The notes under the pieces: model-generated
What the model saw: the letters and a program-made list of their open reading frames with translations, nothing else
The model's database searches: none
What the model was told of the DNA's origin: nothing
In this document: in pieces, positions 21,827 through 36,300 of the stretch
How the letters are laid out: every line of letters begins with the position of its first letter
How positions within the stretch are numbered: position 1 is the stretch's first letter
Program-made: the position numbers and the translations under genes
Origin: Sipunculus nudus
Lineage: Eukaryota; Annelida; Sipuncula; Golfingiida; Sipunculidae
Direction: 5' to 3'
DNA: 64,000 bases
Assembly: GCA_026874595.1 (NCBI GenBank)
Contig: CM049318.1
Span: 34,555,956-34,619,955, forward strand

Positions 21827-24800
21827 GTAATAAATGTGTACATGTTAAACTCTTTAACGAGAAAACCAGCATAGCCCTAATTTTAGTAGTTAGAATAAGG
21901 CCATTTAATTGGTTTAATCTCGAGCTCACTAAAATAATGATAAATTGGTCCGTGAATGATACAGGATGGACTATCTATTGTGACTTAATACTGAGACTGT
22001 TTCACCCGGGGTCGCCTTAGTGCAAGGCTTAGATTTACATATTTTGGAGCAGCCCAGTTATGAACCCTAAACAACACCCGGGGATACTCCCGGCAGAACT
22101 ATAGAAACCGGGCTTCAGCCTACCGCCGGTAAAACGGGTGTCGCATAATAAATTGTTTCCTGGAAAGGGCCGATACATATCATTTTCCTCAGAATTCCCG
22201 TATTTAATTTTGCTTATAGCTGGAGTTTATTATATTAGAGGAGGAGGGGTCCGGGGAACCTGGGTTCCCCGTCTGAACGGGGGTGTGGGGGCGGAGCCCC
22301 CACCTAAAGCTTAATTTTTCCTGTTAAAATAGTAAATGGTTTCCCATTTTCGCGATAGATGCCTCTTCAATCGCAGATATAAATGAACAAAACTTGCTCC
22401 TGCTGGTATCCCGTCTTCACGGCTCACTTAGTAGCGTGTAGGGCTCCTAGTCCAGAGATCGTAGGTTCGATTCCCGATTCAGGCGACTTCTCATGCTTCG
22501 TAGTTGTTTATGTTAGAAGTGTAGAGTGTAGGGACATCTACAGGGAAAAGTAGGAGTTAAAATAGGGAATGAGAGGAGACAATTTTATTTATATGTTCCT
22601 CAATACAAGCGAAGCCCGCGTTCTATAGTGGCTCCATACTCCCTTGAAACACCTAAACACTGGTGGCAGTGGTGTTTTGGTTTTATATGAAGAGACACCT
22701 ATATTCTATAATCGATTACAGTCATAATGAGCGTGGTCTAGATAGGCGTGCTTTCCTGGGCATGGTTGTTATTTGGATGATCTGGATGGGCGTGCTAGTT
22801 TACACATTATACAAAGCGAGCTCCGTGCGGCTTGACATTGTCTGCATTGTTATGACGGCTCTTATGAAACTTGAATATTACATATTTGCAGAATTTTTAG
22901 CTCAGCTGACTATAAGTCATCTGAGCTATAGTCTTGATCCATTGTCCGTCACTGCCCGTCAGTCCCTCCGTCCGTAGATGTGGCACAATTTGAAACTTTA
23001 ACGCAAAACTGGTGGCGCCACCTGCAACCATTTTTGCACAGCGTCCGTCTGTTTGTCTGCCACAGGCTAAAATCACTCATATACATGTAGTGGTTTGACT
23101 TATCTGCCTTAAATTTTGCATATGTATAGAACTTTGACAGCTTTCTGGATTTTGTGGTAGGTGGCATAACCTACATATACATTTTGGCTGCAGACATCCA
23201 TGCTACTATGCAACACTTCACTCTATCCTTGCCACTCAATCCATGCCTCACTTCAACCGTTCCACTTTGAATTTGGCGGATACACGTAGTCACTTGTCGA
23301 CTACCCGTATTTTAGTTTAAAAAAGTTATGGGCCCAACCATAATGGACTTTGTAAAAATATCAGGGAAGATATCTGTCACTTAAGACCAAAAATATGTTA
23401 AACCTAGGGACATTCCGGTAATACAACTTTCTTTAATCAAATTTTAATTATATACTAAAAATTTGGTTAAAAATTTGTTAAATTTTTTTAAAATATTAGA
23501 AAAAATATAAATTTGGTACCTTAAATTTTGCCCAAGTTTGATCATAGCACGTTTCTTTCTTGTAATAACATTTGATTCACTTTTGACAGTGAGTATATAT
23601 AGATATAATCTGTTAAATTCTGAAATTTGAAAGTGAAAGCTTAAAAATTATTCTAGTTATTGTTGAAGTTTTTCTGAAGCTCTAATGTATTTACATTTTG
23701 AAACTCCAGACCAGCCATTTCTGGTCCCTACAGCCTTGCCTGGGTAAACTTATTAATGATGTGAAATGTAGAATCACTTGGCAACCCTAACCACCCCCCC
23801 CCCCCCCCCCTCTGTCTTCATTATGAACTTATCACAAATTATCAAATAGCTGTCTGAGGAACAACAAATAAAGACTACATCATGGTTTAGCCATTTATAT
23901 ACATGAACAGCTGAGTCCCCATGTAACCCTTCACCACCATACAACACCAGATTTTGAGTCATCTCTTCTCTATATTCAGACTCAGTCACTTCAGATTGTT
24001 TTCCTCTATAGGTCACCCACATGTCCCATCAGTAAATTCTTCTCTGAACTCCAAGTTTTAGACTCTCAAGTTAACCTCAACCTGCTTATAGTGATCATGG
24101 GCGATTTCAATATTGACTTTTCTAATATAATATTAGCAACCAAACTGACAACTCTTTAAATGTAAACGACTAGACAGAGAACCAACCAATGACCATGGAA
24201 ATACCATAGATCTTGTCTTTACTAACTGTTCAAATGCTTCAGTTTCAACATTAGAAAACACATGGTCAGATCACAAGATAGTATTAGCAACAATCCCCCA
24301 TTCTTCAATTCAGATCAAACATGGCAACTTCTCGTAGCTTAATCTACCAATTCTTCTCTATCGATACTTTTTGAGACATTGTGTTTCCTCTCCCATTTAG
24401 CAACAACTGCTTCCCAAAAATTATCAGTTTTCTACTTTTCCATAATTATTTTGATTTATTAAACGTGTATTTTTAGCGAACCAGTGAGGTTATGCGATGG
24501 TAAGGCATTGTGTGTTGTGCGTCGTCTGTACGTAAACCATATCTTCCTCAAAAACGGCAGAAGCTGCATGACCAAATATTTTGCAAATAATCAGCCATCT
24601 GAAAAACTCTATCAGATTTTATTTTTTTCTAACTGCATTTTCTTAGGTTTTACAAGGGGAAAAGCTAAAAAAGCTTTAATAATCTTCTACTCCAAAATTG
24701 TCCAGCCAAATTGTCCCAAATTCACAGAAATGATCCCTGGAACAATCTTTCTCAAGTTTGTTTGAAAGGTTCCAGTTCGGAGATTTTTGGCCGAGTTACA

Positions 24801-27800
24801 GGAGGTTGAACTTGGTCATCTGTCCAAAAAAGCACACTAAAATTAAAATCTATAAAAGCTATAATCACCATATTTTATATCAACGAATAAACGTCTAGAC
24901 ACAACATAGACATCTAAACACAATGTCTAGATGCAGAATTCCCAGATTATTGGAACTATATTTTCAACTGTTTGAAAAAACTTGGGTTTGCATTTTAAGC
25001 GAATCAGATTCATCATCAGGTCACATGTGAACTGCTGTGCCCTCATTTTTGATTGACCTCTGACCTTTCCTCACTGCCCAGCATCCATTTGTGCGTCTGT
25101 TTCCACACATAAACCCACATATCTCGGAAACCGTTTGACCGATTGGGCCAAAATTTTGCCTGTGTATAGATCTCGCATAGCTCATCATCATAGGTAAAAC
25201 TGGTTGGCCACCTGCAACCATTTATGCACAGCATCCATATGTTCATCAGCCTTGGGATAAAATCACTCATATCTCAGCAGTGGTTTGACTTTTCCACCTG
25301 AAATTTTGCAGGTTTATACATCCTGGACAGCTCTCTTGATTTTATGACAGATGGCACCACCTACATTCAGGTTTACTCTGCAGACATCCAAGCTCATATC
25401 TCGGGAACTGTTTGAACGATTGGGCCAAAATTTTGCATGTGTATAGATCTCACATAGCTCTTTGACAAAGGCAAAACTGGTTGGCCACCTGCAACCACTT
25501 ATGAACAGCGTTTATCTGTTCATCTGCCTTGGGATAAAATCACTCATATCTCAGAAGTGGTTTAACTTGTCCGCCTGAAATTTTGCAGGTTTATACATCC
25601 TGGACAATTTTCTCGATTTTATGACAGGTGGCACCACCTACATTCACATTTACACTGCAGACATCCATGCTTATGTGCAACTAAACTCCCGAGGCAGCGG
25701 AAATCTTGCGCTTCTAACGAAGCTATTGATTTTCCCACTGCCTGCTTTGACCATTTATGATGCACTTAAACACCAGGTGGTGCACATGGGCCTGTCTGCT
25801 GAAAAAACTGCTGATGTGACGAGCAGCCAACCAAATGCAAGTCAACAAACACTCAAAGGCATCAGGCTCCGCCCAGAAACCACGCGTTGGGCAATTCTCT
25901 CTGAGCCTGTGGCCTGTTCAAACGGTCGCCGGGGCGATGAGCTGTAGCTGTCTCTCAAAACGAAATGGACAACATTGGCTTCGTGTATTCCTCGCTTGGC
26001 TGGTAAACCGTTTTGTCTTCAGCACAGGGTCTCATCTGATTGGACCAATATACAGTGCTCCCCTCTGGTGTAGAGATTCAGGATACAAGTTCATAACAAA
26101 CAGCGCTTACGATATAGGTAGTTGGCCTTTGGGTAAAGCGCTGTGTAAAGAGCGTAATGTGCAACACACCTCACTCTATTCCCCTTGCCACTTAATCCAT
26201 GCCTCACTTCACCGGTCCCACTCTGATTTCTGCAGATACACATAGTCACTTGTCGACTACCCATATTTTAGTTTTAAAATGCCCTACTCTGAAACTTGCA
26301 GGTCTGAAACGTCCATTTTGCTGAAATCAGAATGACTAAGGTAGATATGCAGAACTTAAGAGGATCAATATTAAATTTTAAAAATAAACCTCCATTCATA
26401 CTCCCAAACTTTGCACAAGTTCGTATTAGACCTGTAGGCCTTGTTATACTAATACTTTATCTCCACTTCCTTCCTCTGCAATGTACAACATCTGGTCATT
26501 CCCAATGCAATATTTAAGACACTCATTCTTGTACATATTTGAAATACTGATACTTCTATATAACTATTCCGCTCAACTACATAATTAATACAAAAAAATA
26601 CATCTGTCAAAATGAAATCTTACAGACCTTTATACAGTGATGGTGATACAATTATATCTGTCACATTCAGCTGAGCGCCGTGACCCATGGGTCCCTTGTT
26701 TTCAGATGTTAAGGTTGTTTGGATAACAGATTTGCTGTTATATTATTTCACTATTTGACCAACACCATGATATGGTTCAAGCTGTATCTCTTCAGTAGAT
26801 TACCTGCTTCTTTAAAATTATTGAAAGATTTCTGATTTTATTTGTAGGGTGGGCCACGCCCGGGATTCCCACAACAAATGCCGGGGCAGATGGGAATGCC
26901 CATGCGACCAGGACAACCGATGCATCACCCTCAAGGAATGGCCCCACACAACTACCCAGGTGAGACTAAAAATATAAAACAACCATGCATAACATTATTA
27001 ACAGAATTAGAGTGATAAACAGCTCGAATACTTCAACCTTTGGTATATGCTTTAAGACCAGTCCAGTGAACAGAGTTGATTAAGGTGATTCCTGGTATTT
27101 GCATATTTGTGTACGACGTGTATGATGCAGTTAGAGTGGGTATTGTTAATCAGTGATCAATGAATAAAATTAGAGCCTTGTACCCAGAGAAATATCAATA
27201 AAAGTTATTGACAGGAGTGTGTAAAATTTATATATTATATGACAGAATCTGGAAGGATTGTAACCCTGGTTGAATGATCATCAAAGAGGTATTGCAGTAG
27301 CTTGATAAAACCAAATAAAAAAACTTGAAGTTAATGTTAAATTTTCATATAAATATCTTTATTGACACAAATTGTAATTGCAAGGTTTTCCTTGCAAAAC
27401 ATATTAAGAATAATAAACAAAGTTTTTGTGTCTGTTGTACCAGTTTATGAAGTTTGTTTGTATTAGTGTTGTGGAATCTTGTCAGAGTGATTGGTGATAA
27501 CATTTGTTCTGATCAGAGATAATGATACTCAGATGATTTCCTGGAAGAGCTGTCCATAATCACATTTGTCCTCTTGCATCTGTTGATTTACATCGGGCTC
27601 GACATCTGATGTATGTCAAAGTCCCTGTTGCAAATTGTGAGTGTTAAGTAGACTCGCCATTTAATCATTGCTGTTTCTCGCGTTTTGCAATGTTATGTTT
27701 CATGTACCTGTCTTTGGTAATCATTTTGTAAATAAAAAGTTCATTGTGCATTAGAAGAACCAAATTTTAAAGTCTTTTTGTTATGTGAATACACAAATAC

Positions 27801-29885
27801 ATGAAGCAATAGGCATTTACATTGGAATGGTATGGCCCACTTGGAGTCATGATAGCTGTTGTGTAGGAAACTGCACCGCAAAGGCCATCCATCCTGTTGC
27901 ATTGATATTGTTGTAGACAGATGGTAATCTACATGTTAGGCTGTGAATGAGGAATTAACACAAAAGAGAAAAACTTATACATGCTGAAATATAAATCCTG
28001 TCTTGGTTGGATGTTTTGGTCATTTTCAGCGCCAGTCATAATAACTGGTTGAAGATGTGCTTGTATGAAGTCAAAATTTTAACAAACATACTGAGATTTA
28101 CTAAAATGCTGAGTTATTATATCTTTTTCAAGGAACGCGGTTGCATTTAGAAAGTACACAAACATATTTAATGGTTACTCAGGATTATTTTAAATGACAA
28201 GGTACTCGTAAACAGTTAGTCAGTGTCAAATATGGTATTAATTGGTACCTGATCAGCATTTTCAGCATATTTTTCTGTGCAGCCTTTGCTTGCACTCTCA
28301 GTACTCTCTTAAGTAGGCTCACCAAAATTACATGGACCATGGATGGGAGAGGTAGTAGTCTTGGTCCTAATCTTGTTCTCTAGCTGCTGTAAAAATGTAT
28401 GAGATCACATATTTATTCTATAATTTATACACAATGTCAGGAAACTGGAGATTTATCAAGTGTGATAATTGCTTCTGTCTCATTAAAAAATAGAAATCTG
28501 AATCTAAAATCAACTGTATAATTTATCTTTATTCCTGTATTTTGAGCATTGAATTGGTTCCAGGGATATTGTTGAAATTAAAAAATATTGCATCCTTATG
28601 ACAACAGATGGCAGTAATGTTGTTTGCTCCATTGGCAGATATTTCTCTGTAGTATCCACAGATGGCAGCACTGGTAACATGGTTGTCTGTTCTGGCTTTG
28701 AAAATAGGACACGTGGCTGTATTTATTTTCCCTATATAACATCTATAAAACACCTGAGGTTTGGGCCTCTTTTAAATAATTTTCAAAATAAATTCTGATA
28801 TTAAACTTTTTTTTACCTGAGAATTTGTTGTTTCTTCAGTCAAACTAGACCAAGAAAAAGGGGGCTTGTGTATCTCCTTTTTTAACAATCCTGGCCCGAA
28901 TGCAGTGAAGCCCAAAATACCCCACCAAGCAGTCCCAAACAAGCATTTGGACAACATCTCTTTGATTGGCCATAGATTTTAAAAAAAATGACCAATACTG
29001 TCAATTTTATTGGAAATTATGCTTAACATACTTAAAAATCAAACAATGGGGTGTTTTTGATGCTCCAGCACATGATGGCTAGAGCCAACCAGAGAAAGCC
29101 AGACCATTTACTACTCTCCTTCAGGTTCAGGGCTTGGTGACCCCAGGTCATGTAAACAAATAGGACCACGTGACCTTAAGATACACAATTTTATTTGCCC
29201 CCTATTTACATGAAAGCAAACTATAATGGCATGAAAGCACTATCAGAATTCAAAGTTACAGGACCCTATCACTAAAAAATAATATTTCAGAGCCCTATAA
29301 CTATCCTATTATCTAGTGCGGTATACCTGACAGTGGCCACTGTGAAAAATCAAATATCATTCTGCAATTATTCTAAACTTATCTCACTTTTCTATATGTG
29401 AGGCACTATTTACTTAGTGCTAATATCTAATACCCCTGATATGTTATTAAAGACCAAATTGTGTGGGAGACATATCTGATATGCTCTGATTATGTCAGAC
29501 TTAGAAAAAAAGCATGATTTTCAATATAGTTTTGGTGTCTGGGACTCCATCCAACCTGGACAGTCAGGTTTATAATAAAATATGCTGAAAAGTACTCTGG
29601 AAGTACAGTGTCATGGATACCTGACTCTAAGAAATTGATGAAACAAGAGTCTGTAGTGAATATTGTTGCCTGATGACTGTCTTCATTTCCAATGCCTGTA
29701 TGCATGGTGTCTGGGCAAAACAGCAATTCTGAATTCAGTCACTGTTGATCTTCACCCAACATTTAGAAAATGAGTTTCTGGATCTGAAAATACATCAGAT
29801 TATTTCACATTATTAATAAAAGATGAAAATATAATGATGTGTCAGTGTTATTACTGTTATAAGTATAACTTTACATATAAGTATA

Positions 29886-29924
<39 letters not shown>

Positions 29925-30343
29925 CAAACAATATACATATGAACATATATATGCATATATTTATATCTATATATATATATATAAATTTATATATACACAC
30001 ACACACACACACAATTACTGGTGACAGTTGATCCATGCTGTCAAATAGGGAAAATGCTAATCATGGGAAATTATTCGAGCCTGCTGTTATACAATAATGC
30101 ACATACTGGCCATATACCATTGCTTTTTTATTCATTGAGGCCTTAAAATTCACCAAATGACACATTTTAACTACACCTTTTTTTTTTGCAATGAGTCAAC
30201 ATGCACAAAATCCATGTAAAAATAAAACATGATATACAGAAACATGGTATGTCAAGATATTGTGCAACCTCAAATTTGGCAAATGAATGGGGCGCAAACA
30301 AATGGGGGTTTATAAATAAATAAATAAATAATTATATATTTAC

Positions 30344-30374
<31 letters not shown>

Positions 30375-33300
30375 AGAGAATACCCAGTCATGAACCAAAA
30401 GTAGAAAAAAGCAATTCCTCTCTTCTACCCCCCCCCCCCCCCCCCCCTGTTCTCCTGTTCCCTTATCGTTCTGCCCCCCCCCCCCAAATACGGCCATTCA
30501 CCCTAAAAGTCATCCACACCACTCCCAGTGAAATGCCGACACAAATCTGGCACCAAAAAGTGTTGTTTACCTATTGAAATCAGCCCTAGAATTGTAATCC
30601 AGTCTTGTTATGGTATGAAGATAGAGTGACAGTTCATGTTTCTTACCTGTCAGGAATCCGCTTCCCAAAACCAAGTTTTTCTCATAAAAACAGCCTAGAA
30701 ATAAAGAATATAGTACTTGAATAAGCTGAAAAGACTCTGAACATCAGTTCAGGCACAATTTTGTGGCAGCGATCAGCCTGTATTATCACCCACATTGTAA
30801 AGACAGGTTTTTGTGAAGGACACGTGGCTGTATTTATTTTCCCTATATAACATCTATAAAACACCTGAGGTTTGGGCCTCTTTTAAATAATTTTCAAAAT
30901 AAATTCTGATATTAAACTTTTTTTTACCTGAGAATTTGTTGTTTCTTCAGTCAAACTAGACCAAGAAAAAGGGGGCTTGTGTATCTCCTTTTTTAACAAT
31001 CCTGGCCCGAATGCAGTGAAGCCCAAAATACCCCACCAAGCAGTCCCAAACAAGCATTTGGACAACATCTCTTTGATTGGCCATAGATTTTAAAAAAAAT
31101 GACCAATACTGTCAATTTTATTGGAAATTATGCTTAACATACTTAAAAATCAAACAATGGGGTGTTTTTGATGCTCCAGCACATGATGGCTAGAGCCAAC
31201 CAGAGAAAGCCAGACCATTTACTACTCTCCTTCAGGTTCAGGGCTTGGTGACCCCAGGTCATGTAAACAAATAGGACCACGTGACCAATAGGTAAAATGT
31301 GAAGTTTGTGTTCAGCCTCACCTGTCTGTCTTTGCTAGTGCAAGAAACAGGAGCAGCACTGCTATCTGAAAAAAGAAGTACCGGTAAGCTGGTATATATC
31401 AGCATATACTGATTATAGCAAGGCAGAGAACCTAACATTTGGTCTTGTTACATATACTAAGGATATTTAATGATGATGTATTCAAACTTGGGACAGCTTT
31501 CTTCAGTTCTTCCACTTGGCTGTTCTCCCAGCCAGTCAGCTATCCTTCAGGTCATTAACAGGTCACAAGTCATACTTAACAGATCTAGAAAGTTGTTGCT
31601 TTAAGTCCAGACAGGTCCTGGTGAAAACTTTTGAAAACAGAGATGATGTTATGGGGATGACCCATACTATTCTGCATGGGAGCCACATGGTGAAGACCTG
31701 CTTTTGTGCACCAGGAAAACCTGGCTCTTCTGAGTACTTAAAGCTGTTGAACAAAAATTTAGCAGTTGATCACACAAAAATCACAATTATATATGTCTTG
31801 CACACATTTGTATCCATGTCTGTATGCAAAATTTGAACAGAATTGTGCCCGGTGATCCCTTATAATGTTAATAACAGTTTGCCGTTTCACTAAAGGCAGT
31901 CCATTTTAGTAGAATTTCTAACAAAAACTAAAAATTTCTCAATAACAATTGTATTGGTTTGTTTAAAAATTGCAGGGCTAATTCTTCTTTGATGGCTACT
32001 CTTGTTTGAGATCAAGTTCTAAGTAGCAAATAGTAGCCATGGGACAGTTTTAGCTCGGCATTAATATTTGTATTTTCACCAGAAAATGTAAAATAAGTGC
32101 TACAGTCAGACTTATCTCCCTAACATCTGTTTATGCACGGCCAACACATTCTCATCAGCTGTTATTAATGTGAAGTTTCATTACATAGTGACAGTCACTG
32201 AGTGTGTAGTTGTGAGGTCATAGTTTAACAAGCCTTGTAAAGAAAAAAGGTTAAAAAGGGTTTATATAGTGGTGGGCTGATCATCAAGTTTTATCAAAAG
32301 TCAGTCGCTTTGCTGCTACTTTCAAGCGCTCTATTACCAAAGGCAACTATTGATTACATCATACTCATGATTTTTTTTCCAGAATGCCATTATGTTACAG
32401 CAAAATTATTGTTCCATTTTTACAACATTCCGCACTTCATATAATGAGTCTGTGTTTCCAAATAACTTCCGTGTGTAACTGAGTATGACACGGTAGATGC
32501 GAGAACGGAGGACTTAATAAACCTCTGTGAACTGACAGGGAGCTGCAGAATTAGCAGAGAGTTTTCCAACGAGATGTACATTGCAGATATGAGTGGTATG
32601 GTGTAAAAATGCTCCATAAATTCTCCAGGTCTATGCCAATTTTGCGAGATTATCTTAGAAATGATCTCTTCAACTGATGCCAGGTGCCCCTGTTAAGGCA
32701 ACTTGATTATTATAATAAATTAAAATGAAACCTTGAATATAGTAATAATAAGAAAAAGGCAAAAACTTCTTTTCTTAAAGAAGAGTTATTAAGACATGCG
32801 GGCTGGGTTAAGAAATTAAGTTTCAAAGATAACTGCATATTTCTTTATATTTGTCTGAACCGATTAATAACCAACCATCAATTGGTTTGCTCAAACCGAT
32901 GATCGATTATGAAAAAGGAACCAACTCCCACCACTAGGTTTATAGTCTTTTATTACCTCTGTAGTCGCAGTCTCAGCCGACTTTTAACACTTTGCCTTCC
33001 TGGTCTTCTGGGCCAGTTCATTCTAGTTGCTTTTCTCGGCTCCCTAGGGAACATACAACCCAAGCAGCAATTACAGGTGCTAGTAGAAGGTTATTCTTTC
33101 TTCATTTGCCTGTTGCACATGACCAGTACCCATTCACTCCTGGATCGAGAGAGCACACCCTTTTAGTATTTAAAGACTTTGGCTAGGAATCTTGACGCAG
33201 ATGGCAGTCTGAACGGGACGCTAACCAACAACCACAAGTCCAGCTCCTTAACCTTTATGCCACCAATATGCTCCTCATGTGTACTGGCTAATGCTTTTGA

Positions 33301-36300
33301 TCCAGGGTTCATGACCCGCAGGTCATTTGCAATTTATCTTTGGAAGGTCTTGGTGGTTTCCTTCCTGTCAAGCAGCCAAAATTATGCCATATTGATAATA
33401 CCCGTAAAATATTCAAGAAAAAAAAATGGAGTAAAATTTATCATTATTACTAATGTTTATTACTAAATGCACAAGTGCATTAGAGGTGGTGCACCACTGT
33501 GAACAAAATGTATCTGTGAATAGGGATCCAGCTTTTGGCTCTCGTGCAGAATTTTGCAGATTTTATAGGTTCATATAGTCATAGAATTACTTATTAAGAC
33601 ATGATTTTTCACTACAGCTCAACTTATTATCAGATTCTGCCAAATCACACCTTTATAACTTTTATGCTCTCACATTATTATACCTCTTACAGATTGTGAG
33701 GTATTATGTTTTACACTTGCTTGGTTGGTTGTTTGGTTTGTCTGTCGGCAACTTCACTCAAAACTTTATGAACAGATTGTGACAAAGTTTTGTGGATGGT
33801 TAAGAGTAACAGACAAGAAACCATCCACTTAAATGTTGGAGTTAATCTGGATCATTATAATATGTTAATTATATAATAATTTTTGTGTCATTTAAAGGAT
33901 TTCTTACAGGGTTCACAGGTCTTACCCAGCATCATGGTACTACCCAGGTTTTACCCAGGCTGGTTAAAATAGGTTTACCCAGGATTCTGGGTTTTACCCC
34001 AATTCCTATTGATTAGATTTGCTTTGCATAGCCAAACATAAGTTAAAGTGTGAGTTGTAAATGGCTCCTTTCAGTCATGATGTGGTCAGAGCCTCTTGGT
34101 TTGCTACCAATATTCACAAAATGATGGCATAACTTCTGCTTACCTATCAGAAAGGAACTAAGCTTTGGTTATGCTAGATAATAGCAAATAAACATGGGAA
34201 AAGCTTGGTAAACACGGGTGAAAACTGGGTAAAACTCTTTTACCCATGTTTTACCCACTGGGTAATGGGTATTATAGGTTTAACCCAGGTCAAATGCAAA
34301 CCCTGATTCTTTACTATTTTGAGATAGGGCAGTTAAGCTGCAGTTTCTTTATTAAGGTGGAGGGCCAGAGCCATTCACAGATATTCAGAGCCGCCTTTGT
34401 TCTAGAGCTCATCTTTGTCTTTAGAACCATGCAGTTAGTGAACCATTACGCACATTTTCTGTTGCTGTGTTCATAGTGAAGTTTGATTAGAATTCTGGCG
34501 GAGACTGCCTGTGGTCTCAGACCACTTTCTAGTTGTATCCCCAGACAAAGTTGGGATACTATGGTTTAAGGACTGTCCCGCAGAAAAACCTTGTGAGCGG
34601 GATAAAATATTTCACTGATCTTTTTCAAACTTTACATTTGTATAGATATAGGTAAGGGGACAAAGCCTATTCAAATTGATCTCAAACCTGACTCATATAT
34701 GGCCCATCATTAAATCTAGACCTCTATTGATTTATATATAAAAGTGGATGATCAATATCAATTTTGGGGTCTCAAGGTCAAAGGTCAAGGCCACAGGAGC
34801 CATCTGTCAAAAAATTAGTTTCTGGATGATAATTCCTGCTTTTATTGATGTATAGATTTCAGACTTGACTTATATATGTCCCATTGAAAAAGCAAGACTC
34901 CAATTGATTTTGGGGTCATGAGGTCAAAGGTCAAGGTCACAGGACCAACATCTTCAAAAAGATTGTGGATTGATAGATGGAAGAAAAAATAATTGCTTGC
35001 CAAGTTTTAGTATATGCTGCTAAAAATGGGGGCCTATTCTTAAAGGGGGGAGCCGGGGCGTAGTATGTCTGGGGATACTCTGGCACCTGCGGTGCCAAGA
35101 AATGTCTAGTTAATGCTGAGTCATGGCAGCAGAATCCCCAAGACCATAAAGGTCTTTCAACAAGCTTAAAACCTCTAGAAAATCTATGAAATGTTTACAA
35201 GGTCATGAAAGTGCTTGAATTCAGCTATAATGAGAAGAAAAAAAAAACTTGAAAGATAATCAAAATTTATATCCTTGAAAACAGAATGTGAACAGTGGTG
35301 GACAAGCAATTTAAAAGCATGTGAATCCTGCATTAATAATTAATTAAAGGTGACACAGGTACAAATAGGGAGACAGGACAGTGAGTGATTGTGATCAGAC
35401 AGGAAACCCATCAAAGGGTAATATTCACGGTCTGTTATAAATATAATATACACTGGACAAAACAGTCTTTTTACCAAAAGCCAGTGTTTTTCTTGTGTTA
35501 TCATGAAGTCATTCAATTTCCTGTGAGGAGGAAAAAGACAACAAAACTAATTAATAAATGTTTATTAATTCCTGCTGACCTGTTACCCAATTCACCTTGT
35601 GTAGAAATAGCTTAAATGCAACTGATCTTGGTTTTAGATGTGTTTCTTAATGGAACTTGTTTGTTATGATATCATTTTTCACATGAAAACCCTGAGGTTT
35701 TGGATATTTAAAAGGCAGAGGTTAAAATACAAACTGTTAGCCATGGTTTTAACGGAGAAATATTTACAATGAAGTGAGATGTGATGCTTGACTAAAGTTT
35801 TGTGTATAGAAACATCATTTCTAAAGGCTAAATAGTATGATATAAGCAACTAGAAAAGTGCAGACGAAGAATGCAAGCCTCCACTTTGAAGGGAGTCCCT
35901 ATTCTGGGATACCCCCAAAACTGTGTTTGTTTTCATTTGTTCGACCCATATTCCCAAGTTCATTAGTTTATAAGTGACTTTTTCATTTGTGAATATTCCT
36001 TGATGATGTTCCTGAACCCTGATCATGTTCCAGATCCACATGAAAATTTAGTTGATTCTTTATAGGCACATTCCTGAAATATTCTGAAAATTTCATCAGA
36101 TTCCATTCATGATTGTGTGAGTTATGTGGTGAACAAACACACAAACATTCACACAAACGGAGATTAACACATACCCTCCTGGCAGAAGCAATTAGAGGGC
36201 ACTCCCTTAAGTAAATACCACCATCAAGGCTTTATCTGGATTTTTACCACATCTGTTAGAGACTCTTCCAAGGCAAAAGCCCTTCACCAAGCAAAGTTGA

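Larger units (their letters stand above)
22895..26700 (+). mobile_element. Helentron/HINE-like composite repeat, copy in intron 1
   Basis: Starts TTTTAGCTCAG and forms a 13-base-arm hairpin with one mismatch (22899-22927), then CCGTCAGTCCCTCCGTCCG. Near the right end CAGCTGAGC (26669-26677) is the exact inverse of GCTCAGCTG at the start, followed by the palindrome GACCCATGGGTC (26682-26693) and CCTTGTT. The inside has tandem units with GGGATAAAATCACTCATAT, a LINE endonuclease scrap (24092-24300) and a 475-bp insertion (25682-26156). A C homopolymer is at 23790-23811. The element ends 147 bp before exon 2. Confidence 0.68.

Noticed and set aside
22427-22490. tRNA gene
   Set aside because: Boxes A and B are present but acceptor and anticodon stems do not close; treated as a SINE head.
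21725-26959. Assigning the plus-strand gene to SMARCD/BAF60, Brahma or another SWI/SNF subunit
   Set aside because: The P/G/Q/M-rich start is similar in style only; the K/E-rich exon 4 does not match what follows in SMARCD proteins, and low complexity is poor evidence.
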